From the NCBI RefSeq assembly GCF_001006005.1, contig NZ_CP011254.1, forward strand, positions 5,828,001 to 5,892,000: a stretch of DNA of 64,000 nucleotides, given 5' to 3'. The translations under genes were made by a program, and so were the position numbers. Source of the DNA: Serratia fonticola. GTDB taxonomy: Bacteria > Pseudomonadota > Gammaproteobacteria > Enterobacterales > Enterobacteriaceae. Below, in pieces: positions 9,049 to 18,352 of this stretch. Each line of letters begins with the position of its first letter. The first letter of the stretch is position 1. The notes beneath the pieces are model-generated. The model ran no database searches. It saw only the letters and a program-made list of their open reading frames with translations, and was not told the DNA's origin.

Positions 9049-9870
9049 TTAATCGTCGGCTAAAAACAGCGGCCCCATCGGTGGCCGGGGTAAGGCAAAC
9101 GACTCTGGATAATCAACCGCGACCAGATACAGACCTTCAGCCCGTGCGGTTGCGGCCGCCAGGCTGCGATCTTTGAGCGCCAACAGCTCGCCCATCCAGT
9201 TCTCATCCTGATTGCCACAGCCAATCTCCATCAGGCTGCCAACAATGTTGCGCACCATATGATGGACAAAGGCGTTGGCCTTTATATCTACCACGATATA
9301 TTCGCCATAGCGCGAAACCTTAACGTGTTTTACGTTTCGCCACGGCGTGCGTGACTGGCATTGCACCGCCCGGAATGAGGTAAAGTCGTTTTCCCCCAGC
9401 AAAGCCTGCGCGGCACGATGCATGCGATCGGCGTCCAGCGGATGATAAAAGTGCGTCACCCCCTGCTGCAAGACCGCAGGGCGATAGCGGTGATTATAAA
9501 TAATGTAGCGATAACGCCGCGCGGTGGCGCTGAAGCGAGCATGAAAATCGCTGCTGACCTCTTTGACCCAGCGTACCGCGATATCCGGCGGCAAGTGGCT
9601 ATTCACCCCCATCGTCCAGGCGGCGTCTTTACGCTGTGCGGCGGTTTCGAAATGCACCACCTGCCCAGTGGCATGCACCCCGGCATCGGTTCGCCCGGCG
9701 CAGAATACGCCGATCGGCGCATCCGCCACCTTGCTTAACGCTTTTTCCAGGCAGGCCTGGACGCTGGTAACCTCTTGCTGACGCTGCCAGCCGTAATAAC
9801 GGCTGCCGTCATACTCAATCCCCAGCGCAATTTTCAGCATTGGCTGGGTTGGCAACTCCACCTCGGACAT
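9049..9870 (-). CDS. truA: TruA tRNA pseudouridine(38-40) synthase
   Basis: Isomerises uridines 38-40 in the anticodon stem-loop of many tRNAs. 273 residues, with the catalytic aspartate at position 62 in the motif [10 protein letters not shown]. Later signatures include [13 protein letters not shown] and [16 protein letters not shown]. The ATG at 9870 overlaps the usg stop by one base (TGATG), suggesting translational coupling in a usg-truA-dedA unit. Confidence 0.97.
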   Translation of the reverse strand: MSEVELPTQPMLKIALGIEYDGSRYYGWQRQQEVTSVQACLEKALSKVADAPIGVFCAGRTDAGVHATGQVVHFETAAQRKDAAWTMGVNSHLPPDIAVRWVKEVSSDFHARFSATARRYRYIIYNHRYRPAVLQQGVTHFYHPLDADRMHRAAQALLGENDFTSFRAVQCQSRTPWRNVKHVKVSRYGEYIVVDIKANAFVHHMVRNIVGSLMEIGCGNQDENWMGELLALKDRSLAAATARAEGLYLVAVDYPESFALPRPPMGPLFLADD

Positions 9871-10880
9871 CAGTACATCTGCTCCTGCAACAGCCGTTCT
9901 GCGGTTTCGATCGCCATCAACGCGCCGCCAAAGCGCACGTTATCGGCCACCGACCAGAACTGCAGCATCTCGGGGATACCGTAATCATTGCGCAGACAGC
10001 CAATGCTCAGCATATCGCTGCCGGAAGCTTCGGTAACCTGAGTCGGATAATCGTCTTCTTCGCTCAGTTGGATATCTTCAGCCTGCTCCAGCTCGTGGCG
10101 AGCTTCTTCTGCCGCGATTGGGCGCAACGCTTCCAGATGCACCACTTGCGCGTGGCCGTAGAACACCGGCGACTGAACGCAGCTTACCGAAATCGGCAGC
10201 CCTTCATCTTGCAACACTTTACGCACCTGATCGACGATCAGACGCTCTTCGCGCACGCTGCCCTGCTCATCGGTCATCAATGGCAGCAGGTTAAACGCCA
10301 ACTGCTTGGCGAACACGCCCGGCTCTGCGGGGATGCCGTTCAGCAGACGCGCACTCTGGCCAGCCAGATCGTCCACGGCAACCTTGCCGCGTGCCGAAAC
10401 CGACATCAGCGTGGTGACGTGCAAGCGGGAAAGCCCGGCCTGTTCGGTCAGCGGCTTAATCGCCGTCAACAGCTGGCTCACCATACTGTCGGCCACCGCT
10501 ACGATATTGCGATTGCGGTAATCCGCCAGCACCTGTGGGTTAACGCCTGGCACCACCAACGGCACGTCCGGCTCAAGTGCAAAATGGCCGCTGGTGTCGA
10601 TCACCAGGCAGCCCATGTTGCCCGCATCATCAGCGTAACGGGCCGCAGCTTCGCTACCGGCCACAAAAAACGCCAGTTGTGCCTGCGACCAGTCGAATTC
10701 TTCTACGTTTTCCACCAGCAAAGATTTGCCGTTGAAACGCACCGTCGCACCAGCACTGCGTTCGCTGGCTAAAGGAAAGAGTTCACCCACCGGGAACTGG
10801 CGTTCCTGTAGCAATTCCAGCAACGCTTCACCTACTGCGCCAGTGGCACCGAGCACAGCGATATTCCAGCCGTCAGACAT
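9870..10880 (-). CDS. usg: Usg, aspartate-semialdehyde dehydrogenase-like protein
   Basis: Paralogue of aspartate-beta-semialdehyde dehydrogenase found next to truA/pdxB in enterobacteria; no activity is firmly established. 336 residues from the ATG at 10880 ([20 protein letters not shown]), which carries the Rossmann GATGAVG loop. At the place of the catalytic cysteine of true semialdehyde dehydrogenases (SCNT) I see no such motif; the region reads [15 protein letters not shown], so it is probably not an active Asd. One-base overlap with truA. Confidence 0.93.
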   Translation of the reverse strand: MSDGWNIAVLGATGAVGEALLELLQERQFPVGELFPLASERSAGATVRFNGKSLLVENVEEFDWSQAQLAFFVAGSEAAARYADDAGNMGCLVIDTSGHFALEPDVPLVVPGVNPQVLADYRNRNIVAVADSMVSQLLTAIKPLTEQAGLSRLHVTTLMSVSARGKVAVDDLAGQSARLLNGIPAEPGVFAKQLAFNLLPLMTDEQGSVREERLIVDQVRKVLQDEGLPISVSCVQSPVFYGHAQVVHLEALRPIAAEEARHELEQAEDIQLSEEDDYPTQVTEASGSDMLSIGCLRNDYGIPEMLQFWSVADNVRFGGALMAIETAERLLQEQMY

Positions 10881-10982
10881 TGGGTTTCTCCAGAGTATTT
10901 GATTCAAATGCAAACGGGCGATGCAGTCACCGCCCGATAAACTTTACCGCTTATTGCTTAAGGCAACCTTACGCGTTGTCCT

Positions 10983-12104
10983 TTACAGGACGCCGAAGCC
11001 CAGTTTGTGCAGCAGTTCCGCACTGGCGCTGTCATCGCACTGCACCCGCAGTGAAGACCATTCCCGGCGTTCCTGATAATGCTTGCGCAAGCGATCGAAC
11101 TCACCCGGCAGCCCGGCAACTTGCCGCAGCGGCGCATCATCGCGGCGCACATCATACACCAAGTGCATCAATCGTTTTAACTTGCCTTCGTCCAGCGGCC
11201 CATTGAGGCGGATTTCGCTGAACTCTGGCACCGGCAGCAGAGAGGCCAGCTCGATAGCTTGCGGCTGCCCCAGATGCTGGGCAAAGGCTTCAAACACCTG
11301 CGTGGTGCCGCGCGCCTTACCTTCCAGCGTGTAACCGGCGATATGGGCGGTGCCGATATCCACCCGATCCAGCAATGGCACGCTGAGATCCGGCTCTGGC
11401 TCCCACACGTCCAGTACCGTACTCAATCGCTTACCCCGCTCCAACACGTTAAGCAACGCGGCGTTATGTACCACGGCACCCCGGCAGGCGTTGATCAGAA
11501 TGCGATCGTCGGGCAAAGCATCCAGCAGATCCGCGTTGGCCAGATGCAACGATTTATACGGGCCAGTCTTGTTCAACGGGGTATGGAACGTCAGCACGTC
11601 GGCCTCTGCCACCAGCTTTTCCAACGGCCAGAATTCGCCGCTGTCCCCACGATCGGCGCGTGGTGGATCGCACAACAGCGTACGCACGCCCATGGCTTTC
11701 AGGCGAGCATCCAGCCGGGAGCCAACATTGCCGACACCCACTATCCCAACGGTTTTATCACGCAAAGAGAAGCCATCGCGCTCCGCCAACAGCATTAATG
11801 ACGAAAGCACATACTCCACCACCGCAATGGCATTACAACCAGGCGCGGCCGAGAAACCAATCCCCGCCTGTTGCAACCACGCCTCGTCCACATGGTCGGT
11901 CCCCGCCGTAGCGGTGCCAACAAAACCGATCTTGGTGCCAGCCAACAGCTCCTGATTCACTTTGGTCACCGAGCGCACCATCAAGGCGTCGGCTCCGGCC
12001 AGCGCATCGGTTGGGATCGGGCGACCAGGCACGGCCTGTACTTCCCCCAAACGGCTAAATAGATCCACCGCATAGGGCATATTTTCATCAACCAGTATCT
12101 TCAC
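10983..12104 (-). CDS. pdxB: PdxB erythronate-4-phosphate dehydrogenase
   Basis: NAD-dependent oxidation of 4-phosphoerythronate, the second step of the DXP-dependent pyridoxal phosphate pathway. 373 residues starting with GTG at 12104 ([16 protein letters not shown]), preceded by GGAGAGTGAC; an in-frame start further up at 12155 is not conserved. The dinucleotide-binding loop [10 protein letters not shown] and the catalytic region [14 protein letters not shown] are present. About 100 bases separate it from usg. Confidence 0.96.
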   Translation of the reverse strand: MKILVDENMPYAVDLFSRLGEVQAVPGRPIPTDALAGADALMVRSVTKVNQELLAGTKIGFVGTATAGTDHVDEAWLQQAGIGFSAAPGCNAIAVVEYVLSSLMLLAERDGFSLRDKTVGIVGVGNVGSRLDARLKAMGVRTLLCDPPRADRGDSGEFWPLEKLVAEADVLTFHTPLNKTGPYKSLHLANADLLDALPDDRILINACRGAVVHNAALLNVLERGKRLSTVLDVWEPEPDLSVPLLDRVDIGTAHIAGYTLEGKARGTTQVFEAFAQHLGQPQAIELASLLPVPEFSEIRLNGPLDEGKLKRLMHLVYDVRRDDAPLRQVAGLPGEFDRLRKHYQERREWSSLRVQCDDSASAELLHKLGFGVL

Positions 12105-12318
12105 GTCACTCTCCGACGGGTATAGGTAAGCAGTAACTACAAAATAGTGTGCCACCGAATGGCTTGGAAACCCAAGCTTGTTATGTCCGGTGAAATAACG
12201 ATGTTTTTCTTCTAAGCTTTATTGAGTTCTTTCCGATAATTATCACGCAAGGAGGCGAACCTTCACGTTAGCGACCGGCTAACGGGCAGAAACAAATCGA
12301 AAATCAAGGGCGTTATCC

Positions 12319-12900
12319 ATGAAAAAAGCGACACTTGTTCTGGCGATCGTTGCAACACTCACAGCCGTTGGTAGCGCTCAGGCTGAAAACGTGACTACAC
12401 AAGCATTAGCCACCTGGCCTGCGATAGCGGTGAAAGACTCCGCCAGCCAATTGGTCGTTACGCCCATTGGCAACCTGTATTTCCAATATGCTGAAGGCGT
12501 CAAGCGCTTCAACAGCCAGCAAGGCGTGTTCGACGTGGCTCTCGAAGGCGAAGGAACCGCAATTAAACTGACCGCCAAACTGGTTTCCAATACCCTGACT
12601 CAGTTGGGCACCTCCGGGTCTACCCTGGAAGTGGGAGTTAAACATCACGGCGCTGCGATAACAAAAACCGCTCAAACCACCCTGATTGATACTTCTGCCG
12701 GTATGTCAGGCGGTAACCTGAGTAAACTTGCCAACGCTGACAAGCAGCCTGGTCGCCGCAGTGCGCAAGACCACTTCGATTTCAATATCATCGGTGCGAC
12801 GGCTGATGGCACGACCCCGGTGACCGACTTCAGCACCTTACCGGCGGGCACCTGGAGTGGTGATGTGAACGTTCGGTTCGACGTAACCTGGGCCAGTTGA
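12319..12900 (+). CDS. ecpA: EcpA/MatB-like common pilus major subunit (orphan)
   Basis: Major fimbrial subunit of the E. coli common pilus (Mat/Ecp) type. 193 residues, E. coli EcpA being 195. A signal peptide ([20 protein letters not shown]) precedes mature [13 protein letters not shown]. The segments [26 protein letters not shown] and [18 protein letters not shown] closely follow EcpA. Unusually, no ecpB, ecpC, ecpD, ecpE or ecpR is near; the neighbours are pdxB and an AraC regulator. It may depend on a chaperone/usher elsewhere or be a remnant. The ATG at 12319 follows AAGGGCG. Confidence 0.85.
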   Translation: MKKATLVLAIVATLTAVGSAQAENVTTQALATWPAIAVKDSASQLVVTPIGNLYFQYAEGVKRFNSQQGVFDVALEGEGTAIKLTAKLVSNTLTQLGTSGSTLEVGVKHHGAAITKTAQTTLIDTSAGMSGGNLSKLANADKQPGRRSAQDHFDFNIIGATADGTTPVTDFSTLPAGTWSGDVNVRFDVTWAS

Positions 12901-12916
12901 TGTCGTGTCGGGATTA

Positions 12917-13690
12917 TCATGCCCGGCGGAAACGTTCTGGCGTGGTGCCGGCGATCTGCTGGAACATCACAATAAACGCGGAAGCCGAGCTGTAGCCCAC
13001 ATCTAAAGCCACATCCTGCACGGTTTTCCCCTGCTCCAGCAGGGAGAGCGCATGTAAAAAGCGCAGGCGCTGCCGCCACTCGCTAAACGACATGCCCAGT
13101 TCCTGCTGGCAACGGCGCGAAAGTGTCCGTTCGGTGGTATACACCTTGCTGGCCCACACCGCCAATGAGGTGTTATCCGCAGGACAACGCTCCAGCGCCT
13201 GTAACACTGGCCCCAAAAACTTATCTTGTGAGGTCGGCAGATAGGTCTGTTGAACCGGGGAAATCCGCAGTTGGTCGATCAGCACCCGGCAAAGACGCAG
13301 ATCCTCCTCGCTAGTGGGCTCCAACATTTTGCGCCCAAGGCAATCTTCTACAATGGCGCTGAACACCGGCGATACGTTGATCAAACAGGCCTCTTCCGGC
13401 AACCCGGCGCACAAGGATTTGGCGATATTGATGGTGCGGAACAGCACCGGTTTGCGGTTATGGCTGGAATGCTCCATCCCCGGCGGCAGCCAGACGGCAA
13501 ACTCCGGTGGGGCCAAAAAACGCTGCCCGGCAATATTCAGCGCGATCACCCCGGTTTTGACGCAGATCAGCTGCCCCCAGTCATGGCTGTGCGGCAGATA
13601 TTCGGTGTCCGCATTGGTTTCTTCGCAGCGGAAAAACAGCGTGCGCGGAGCAGCGACGTCTGCGGTGGGATAATTACGGGTTTCGGCCAT
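12917..13690 (-). CDS. AraC-family transcriptional regulator
   Basis: 257-residue regulator with an N-terminal cupin-like sensing domain (about 25-110; HSHDWGQLICVKTG and WLPPGMEHSS) and a C-terminal AraC helix-turn-helix pair (about 155-257; SFSEWRQRLRFLHALSLL, VQDVALDVGYSSASAF). It resembles the NimR/YeaM subgroup, which control neighbouring exporters. It is divergent from the DMT exporter at 13799 and probably regulates it; this is inferred from the layout. No signal molecule can be deduced. Confidence 0.85.
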   Translation of the reverse strand: MAETRNYPTADVAAPRTLFFRCEETNADTEYLPHSHDWGQLICVKTGVIALNIAGQRFLAPPEFAVWLPPGMEHSSHNRKPVLFRTINIAKSLCAGLPEEACLINVSPVFSAIVEDCLGRKMLEPTSEEDLRLCRVLIDQLRISPVQQTYLPTSQDKFLGPVLQALERCPADNTSLAVWASKVYTTERTLSRRCQQELGMSFSEWRQRLRFLHALSLLEQGKTVQDVALDVGYSSASAFIVMFQQIAGTTPERFRRA

Positions 13691-13798
13691 GGTGAAGTTG
13701 TCTTGATTTCGCGAAATGCTGTCTGATTTTGACTATATATAATAAACCGGACACGGGTAGACTAGCCAGCATGTTATTCGTTGTTGAGAATTATTATC

Positions 13799-14692
13799 AT
13801 GAACGTGCTCTTTCCCCTGCTGGCGGTGCTGATCTGGTCGATTAACGCCGTAGTCAGTAAAGTATCGGCAACCGCCATCGATCCAGCGGCCATTTCCTTC
13901 TATCGTTGGGCATTGGCGCTGATCGTGCTCACCCCTTTCGTGCTGCCGGGAGCGCTCCGCAATTGGCCAGCCATTCGCGCCAACTGGTGGAAACTGATGA
14001 TCCTCGGTCTGCTAGGGATGGTCCTGTATCAAAGCCTGGCCTATTACGCCGCGCATAGCGTCAGCGCGCTGTTTATGGGTATCCTCAACTCCCTGATCCC
14101 GCTGTTGACGGTGTTAATCGGTATCTTTGTCCTGCGCGTTGCCCCCACCGTGGGTATCGCACTGGGCAGTATCCTGTCTCTGGGCGGGCTGGTGTGGCTG
14201 GTTAGCGCGGGGCAACCCGGGCTGCTGCTGCAACACGGCATCGGCAAAGGTGAACTGATGATGTTCGCAGCTTCGGCCTCCTACGCGCTATACGGCGTGT
14301 TGACCAAACGCTGGGCGATCCCGTTGCCCAACTGGCAGTCGTTGTATGTGCAGATCGTGTTTGGCGTGGTACTGCTGTTGCCGAACTTCCTGATGGCACA
14401 AGACGTGCAGCTTACCAGCCAGAACATCCCACTGGTGCTGTTTGCCGGTATCCCCGCGTCGATTGCCGCGCCGTTCCTGTGGATCCAGGGGGTAATGCGC
14501 CTGGGGGCCAACAAGGCGTCGATCTTTATGAACCTGGCACCGGTGTTCACCGCGATAATTGCGGTCCTGTTCCTGCATGAACAGTTGCATAGCTACCATC
14601 TGATTGGTGGCGGTGTCGCTCTGCTGGGGGTGATCCTGTCACAGCGCCTGCGCACGCCGTTAGGGCGTAGAAAAAGCACCGTAACACCATAA
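13799..14692 (+). CDS. EamA/DMT-family transporter
   Basis: Inner-membrane exporter-like protein of 297 residues with about ten membrane segments arranged as two EamA repeats (first repeat starting MNVLFPLLAVLIWSINAVVS, second near residue 145). The ATG at 13799 is chosen over an in-frame TTG at 13781. DMT exporters of this size often export amino acids or metabolites; the substrate is not deducible. A divergent AraC-type regulator and convergent tctE flank it; a short hairpin at 14698-14716 separates it from tctE. Confidence 0.85.
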   Translation: MNVLFPLLAVLIWSINAVVSKVSATAIDPAAISFYRWALALIVLTPFVLPGALRNWPAIRANWWKLMILGLLGMVLYQSLAYYAAHSVSALFMGILNSLIPLLTVLIGIFVLRVAPTVGIALGSILSLGGLVWLVSAGQPGLLLQHGIGKGELMMFAASASYALYGVLTKRWAIPLPNWQSLYVQIVFGVVLLLPNFLMAQDVQLTSQNIPLVLFAGIPASIAAPFLWIQGVMRLGANKASIFMNLAPVFTAIIAVLFLHEQLHSYHLIGGGVALLGVILSQRLRTPLGRRKSTVTP

Positions 14693-14697
14693 GACTG

Positions 14698-14716
14698 AGG
14701 GGGAAATACGCCCCCT
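14698..14716. terminator. Hairpin between convergent genes
   Basis: AGGGGG and CCCCCT arms with a 7-base loop, followed by TTTC on the plus strand, lie between the ends of the EamA gene and tctE. It is short, so termination strength is uncertain. Confidence 0.45.
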
Positions 14717-14717
14717 T

Positions 14718-16130
14718 TCACCCCAACAGCTTAAAACGTACCCGCACCAACAGACCGCCTAGTGCGTCAGAACTCAGCAGTTCCGGGCGGGTGCCGTGAT
14801 AAGCGGTAATATCTTTAACCAATGCCAGTCCCAACCCAGCCCCAGGCTGATCGCCAACGTTATCCAACCGACGAAACGGTTGCAGCGCAGCGACCGTCTG
14901 ATCCTGCGCAATGCCTGGCCCGCTGTCTTCTATCTCTAGCAACCCCTGCCCATCCACCATCAATAAACGGGCGGTCACAATCCCCTTGGCTGGCGTGTAT
15001 TTCAGTGCGTTATCCAGCAGGTTGGCGCAAAGCTCCGCCAACAGCAACGCCTCACCGCCCACCCAACACACTCCCGCCCCTTCGTAGCCAAGATCGATCC
15101 GCTTGCTGCGAGCCTGCGGCAGGCGCGAAAAACAGGCGTCGCGTAACACCTGCGCCAGATTAACCGGCTGCAACTTACGCTCGGCCTGATGCTCGTGCGC
15201 CTTCAGCCGCGAGAGGTATAGCAGGCGATCGGTCAACGCAACGGTACTGTCCAGGGTGGCGCTCATCCCTTCCAGACTCTCACGCCATTGCTCGGGCCGT
15301 TCGCTGGCCAATGCCACCCCCACCTGGGTTTTCAAAACCGTGAGCGGCGTACGTAGCTGGTGGGAGGCATCGGCACTAAAGCGTTCCTGACGCGCCACCA
15401 TCAACCGCAGCCGCTCAATATAGCGGTTGAATGCCAGCAGCAGCGGCTGCATTTCCGACCAGGGCAGCACCATCGGCAAAGGCGTCAGTTCCCCCGGATC
15501 GCGCCGCAGCATCATGCTGGACAGCTTGCGTAACGGTTGCAGCAGCTTTTTCAGCAGGATGTAAGCCAGAGTGAGCGTCAATACCACCACTGTCCCCTGG
15601 CTGAGTAGCGCCGCCAGCAGCATCTGCCGCGCCAGATAGCGCCGCGACTCTAACGTCTCCGCCACCAGAATGGTCGCCATCCCCATCACCCCGCCCTCAT
15701 TCACCGGCTGGAACAGCGCCGCCACGCGGATTGGCTGCCCGCGATAGTGCGCATCGTAAAAATGCACCAGGGCCGGATAGAGGTTGGAGCGGGGAATATA
15801 AGGTGGCATCTTGGGCAAATCGTTATAACCCGAAATATTCCGTCCCTCGGGGGAAATTACCTGATAGTACAGCCGGTCGTTCATATTGCGCTCGAAGCTG
15901 TCCAGCACCACATAAGGCACATCTACCTCCAAGCGCTGATTACGTACCACCAGCCGCTCCGCCACCGTGCGGGCCGACGCCAATAAGGTGCGATCGTAGG
16001 CCATCGTCGCCGCACTCATCGCGCTGAAATAGTGGGTATAGATTGAGATCCCACCCAATACCAGCAGCGGCAAACCAAAGAACAGCAGCAACTGATAGAA
16101 CAACGAACGCGGTGCTTTAAACCACCTCAT
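14718..16130 (-). CDS. tctE: TctE sensor histidine kinase
   Basis: Membrane sensor kinase for tricarboxylate uptake, partner of TctD. 470 residues: membrane segment at about 12-32, a periplasmic sensor loop to about 168, a second membrane segment (about 171-193), then the dimerisation helix with phospho-acceptor His257 in SADASHQLRTPLTVLK, and the ATPase domain with NLLDNALKYTP, EDSGPGIA and GAGLGLALVKDI. Its start overlaps the end of tctD by 14 bases, so the two are one operon. The tctCBA operon diverges from it, as in Salmonella. Confidence 0.93.
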   Translation of the reverse strand: MRWFKAPRSLFYQLLLFFGLPLLVLGGISIYTHYFSAMSAATMAYDRTLLASARTVAERLVVRNQRLEVDVPYVVLDSFERNMNDRLYYQVISPEGRNISGYNDLPKMPPYIPRSNLYPALVHFYDAHYRGQPIRVAALFQPVNEGGVMGMATILVAETLESRRYLARQMLLAALLSQGTVVVLTLTLAYILLKKLLQPLRKLSSMMLRRDPGELTPLPMVLPWSEMQPLLLAFNRYIERLRLMVARQERFSADASHQLRTPLTVLKTQVGVALASERPEQWRESLEGMSATLDSTVALTDRLLYLSRLKAHEHQAERKLQPVNLAQVLRDACFSRLPQARSKRIDLGYEGAGVCWVGGEALLLAELCANLLDNALKYTPAKGIVTARLLMVDGQGLLEIEDSGPGIAQDQTVAALQPFRRLDNVGDQPGAGLGLALVKDITAYHGTRPELLSSDALGGLLVRVRFKLLG

Positions 16131-16791
16131 CGCACAGCTCCAGGCTGTAGCCCAGGCCCCGCAACGTCACGATCGCCACGTTGCTCCCCTGGAGTTTCTT
16201 ACGCACGCGATGGACGTAAAGTTCGATGCTTTCGGGATTAGCCTCGTCTGACAGCGTAAACACCTGCTCAAACAATTGCTGCTTGGCGACCGGGCGGCCA
16301 CGGCGATGCATCAAGGTGGTCAACACCGCCAGCTCACGGGGAGTTAACGACAGAGGTTTCTCCGCCAACAAGAAGTAGCCCTCGTCGTGATAGGTCAATA
16401 AACCGTATTGCAATGCCTGTTGCGTCACGCCAACGCTGCGGCGCAGCAACGCCCGGATGCGTGCCTCCAATTCATCCAGTTCAAAGGGCTTGGTGAGGTA
16501 ATCGTCAGCCCCAAGATTCAACCCTTTAACCCGATCGGCCACCTCGGTGCGGGCCGTCAATAGCAATACTGGCAGAGTCTGCCCACGCTTACGCAACCGT
16601 GCCAACAGCTCCAGCCCGTTGAGCCGGGGCAGTGCAACATCGAGCACCACCAGCGCATAGCTTTCATGCAATAACAGATGGTCTGCCGCCACGCCGTCTA
16701 TCGCCACATCCACCGCAAACCCAAGGCCGGTAAGGGCTTTCTGCAACCAATGAGCCAGCTCGGGGTGATCTTCCACTAACAAGAGACGCAT
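16117..16791 (-). CDS. tctD: TctD response regulator
   Basis: OmpR/PhoB-type response regulator of 224 residues. The receiver domain starts MRLLLVEDHPELAHWL with phospho-acceptor Asp51 (VVLDVALPRLNG) and Lys in DDYLTKPFELDELEAR; the winged helix-turn-helix covers about 125-220 (LTPRELAVLTTLMHRRG). It should activate divergent tctCBA when citrate or related acids are sensed. Two direct repeats upstream of tctC are a candidate binding site. Confidence 0.94.
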   Translation of the reverse strand: MRLLLVEDHPELAHWLQKALTGLGFAVDVAIDGVAADHLLLHESYALVVLDVALPRLNGLELLARLRKRGQTLPVLLLTARTEVADRVKGLNLGADDYLTKPFELDELEARIRALLRRSVGVTQQALQYGLLTYHDEGYFLLAEKPLSLTPRELAVLTTLMHRRGRPVAKQQLFEQVFTLSDEANPESIELYVHRVRKKLQGSNVAIVTLRGLGYSLELCDEVV

Positions 16792-16819
16792 ATCACATCC
16801 TGTAAACTTTCCCGGTCGC

Positions 16820-16838
16820 TGAAAGGTAAATGAAAGGT
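16820..16838 (+). promoter_or_regulatory. Candidate TctD box (direct repeats)
   Basis: TGAAAGGT occurs twice, at 16820-16827 and 16831-16838, spaced 11 bases start to start, about one helical turn. This is the usual arrangement for OmpR-family regulators. It lies 77 bases upstream of the tctC start in the tctD/tctC divergent region. Confidence 0.5.
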
Positions 16839-16914
16839 TTATGTTTTAACAATTTGGCAACCCCGTGTCAGCGGGGATTCTCACAAACTGAAACAAAACC
16901 GATGGGGAAACGTC

Positions 16915-17895
16915 ATGAAAACAATAATTACCCGTACGCTTACCGCCACTGTTCTGCTGTTCGCCGCCAACCAGGCGTTCGCCGTGGAAGCGCCAAAACG
17001 CACCGAATGTATCGCCCCGGCCAAACCCGGCGGAGGCTTCGATCTCACCTGCAAACTGATTCAGGTCTCGTTGCAAGAAACCAAGGCTATCGATAAGCCG
17101 ATGCGCGTCACCTATATGCCCGGCGGTGTGGGAGCCGTTGCCTATAACGCCATCGTTGCCCAGCGGCCAGCCGAATTTGGCACCGTGGTGGCGTTCTCTG
17201 GCGGTTCCCTGCTGAACCTGTCGCAAGGCAAGTTTGGCCGCTACAACGTGGATGATGTGAAGTGGCTGGCGGCAGTGGGCACCGATTACGGCATGATCGC
17301 CGTACGCGCCGACTCGCCTTACAAAACGCTGAAAGACTTGATGACAGCCTTCCAAAAAGACCCGAACAGCGTGGTATTTGGTGCTGGAGCCTCCATTGGC
17401 AGCCAGGACTGGATGAAAACCGCCCTGCTGGCCCGTGAAGTTGGCGTAGATCCCCACAAGATGCGCTATGTGGCATTTGAAGGGGGCGGCGAGCCGGTGA
17501 CCGCGCTGCTGGGTAATCACATTCAGGCGGTCTCCGGCGATTTGAGCGAGATGGTGCCTTACCTGAAGGGAGATAAGCTGCGTGTGCTGGCGGTATATGC
17601 CGAAGAGCGCCTGCCGGGAGAGCTGGCAAATGTCCCTACCGCCAAGGAGCAGGGGTTCAATCTGGTGTGGCCGATCATCCGCGGTTTCTACCTTGGCCCA
17701 AAGGTCAGCGAGGCCGAGTATCAGTGGTGGATTGACACCTTCAAAACCATGACGGCAACCGAGGAGTTCAAACAACAGCGCGATCTACGCGGCCTGTTTG
17801 AATTCAACCTGACCGGCAAGGAGCTGGATACCTACGTGAAAAATCAGGTTACCCAGTATCGTGAACAGGCCAAAGCGTTCGGGCTGGCCAAATAA
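16915..17895 (+). CDS. tctC: TctC tricarboxylate-binding periplasmic protein
   Basis: Periplasmic binding protein of the TTT (tripartite tricarboxylate transporter) family, 326 residues. A signal peptide (MKTIITRTLTATVLLFAANQ) ends at AFA, followed by VEAPKRTECIAPAKPGGGFD, the Bug-family carboxylate-binding loop. The ATG at 16915 sits behind GGGGAAACGTC. It is first in the tctCBA operon; a CCCCG/CGGGG hairpin (16861-16876) lies in its leader. The expected substrates are citrate-like acids, as for Salmonella TctC. Confidence 0.94.
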   Translation: MKTIITRTLTATVLLFAANQAFAVEAPKRTECIAPAKPGGGFDLTCKLIQVSLQETKAIDKPMRVTYMPGGVGAVAYNAIVAQRPAEFGTVVAFSGGSLLNLSQGKFGRYNVDDVKWLAAVGTDYGMIAVRADSPYKTLKDLMTAFQKDPNSVVFGAGASIGSQDWMKTALLAREVGVDPHKMRYVAFEGGGEPVTALLGNHIQAVSGDLSEMVPYLKGDKLRVLAVYAEERLPGELANVPTAKEQGFNLVWPIIRGFYLGPKVSEAEYQWWIDTFKTMTATEEFKQQRDLRGLFEFNLTGKELDTYVKNQVTQYREQAKAFGLAK

Positions 17896-17909
17896 CCGGG
17901 GGAATTGGC

Positions 17910-18341
17910 ATGAGCGATCGTATTTTTGCTGCTCTGTGGTTACTGCTGTGCGGCGGCGGCCTGTTTCTCGGTTGGGGCATCCAGAGCGAATACAGCTACG
18001 AACCTTTGGGGCCACGCCCCTTCCCTTTGGCCATCCTGAGCCTGATGGCCCTGTGTGCCGCCTTGCTGCTGTTACGTCGGCCACAGTTAGTCGAGTGGCC
18101 GCATCACAAAGTGCTGCAACGTCTGCTGGTACTGGTGATCACGCTGGTGCTGTACGCCTGGGGATTCGAGTGGCTCGGCTTCCCGCTGGCAACAGCCCTG
18201 CTGACGTTCAGCATTGGTCTGTTGTTCCAGGCCAGCATCAAGGCCGCATTGATTTCCGGCACCGTGATGGGCGTTGCGCTGTTCTACGCCTTTGATTATT
18301 TACTGGATGTCACACTGCCACTCGGCGTTTGGCTGAGCTAA
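17910..18341 (+). CDS. tctB: TctB small membrane subunit
   Basis: Small four-segment membrane protein of the tripartite tricarboxylate transporter, 143 residues. Hydrophobic helices lie at about 5-25, 40-56, 70-90 and 95-140 (LLTFSIGLLFQASIKAALI). The ATG at 17910 follows a CCGGGGGAA ribosome site 14 bases after tctC. TctB proteins vary much in sequence, so the name rests mainly on size, hydrophobicity and position between tctC and tctA. Confidence 0.9.
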   Translation: MSDRIFAALWLLLCGGGLFLGWGIQSEYSYEPLGPRPFPLAILSLMALCAALLLLRRPQLVEWPHHKVLQRLLVLVITLVLYAWGFEWLGFPLATALLTFSIGLLFQASIKAALISGTVMGVALFYAFDYLLDVTLPLGVWLS

Positions 18342-18352
18342 CGGGAGCGATA

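Noticed and set aside
9840..10772. 310-residue plus-strand open frame opposite usg
   Set aside because: Antisense shadow of a conserved gene with no recognisable domain.
9870..10880. Functional aspartate-semialdehyde dehydrogenase (asd)
   Set aside because: The catalytic cysteine motif is not present and the gene context is that of usg.
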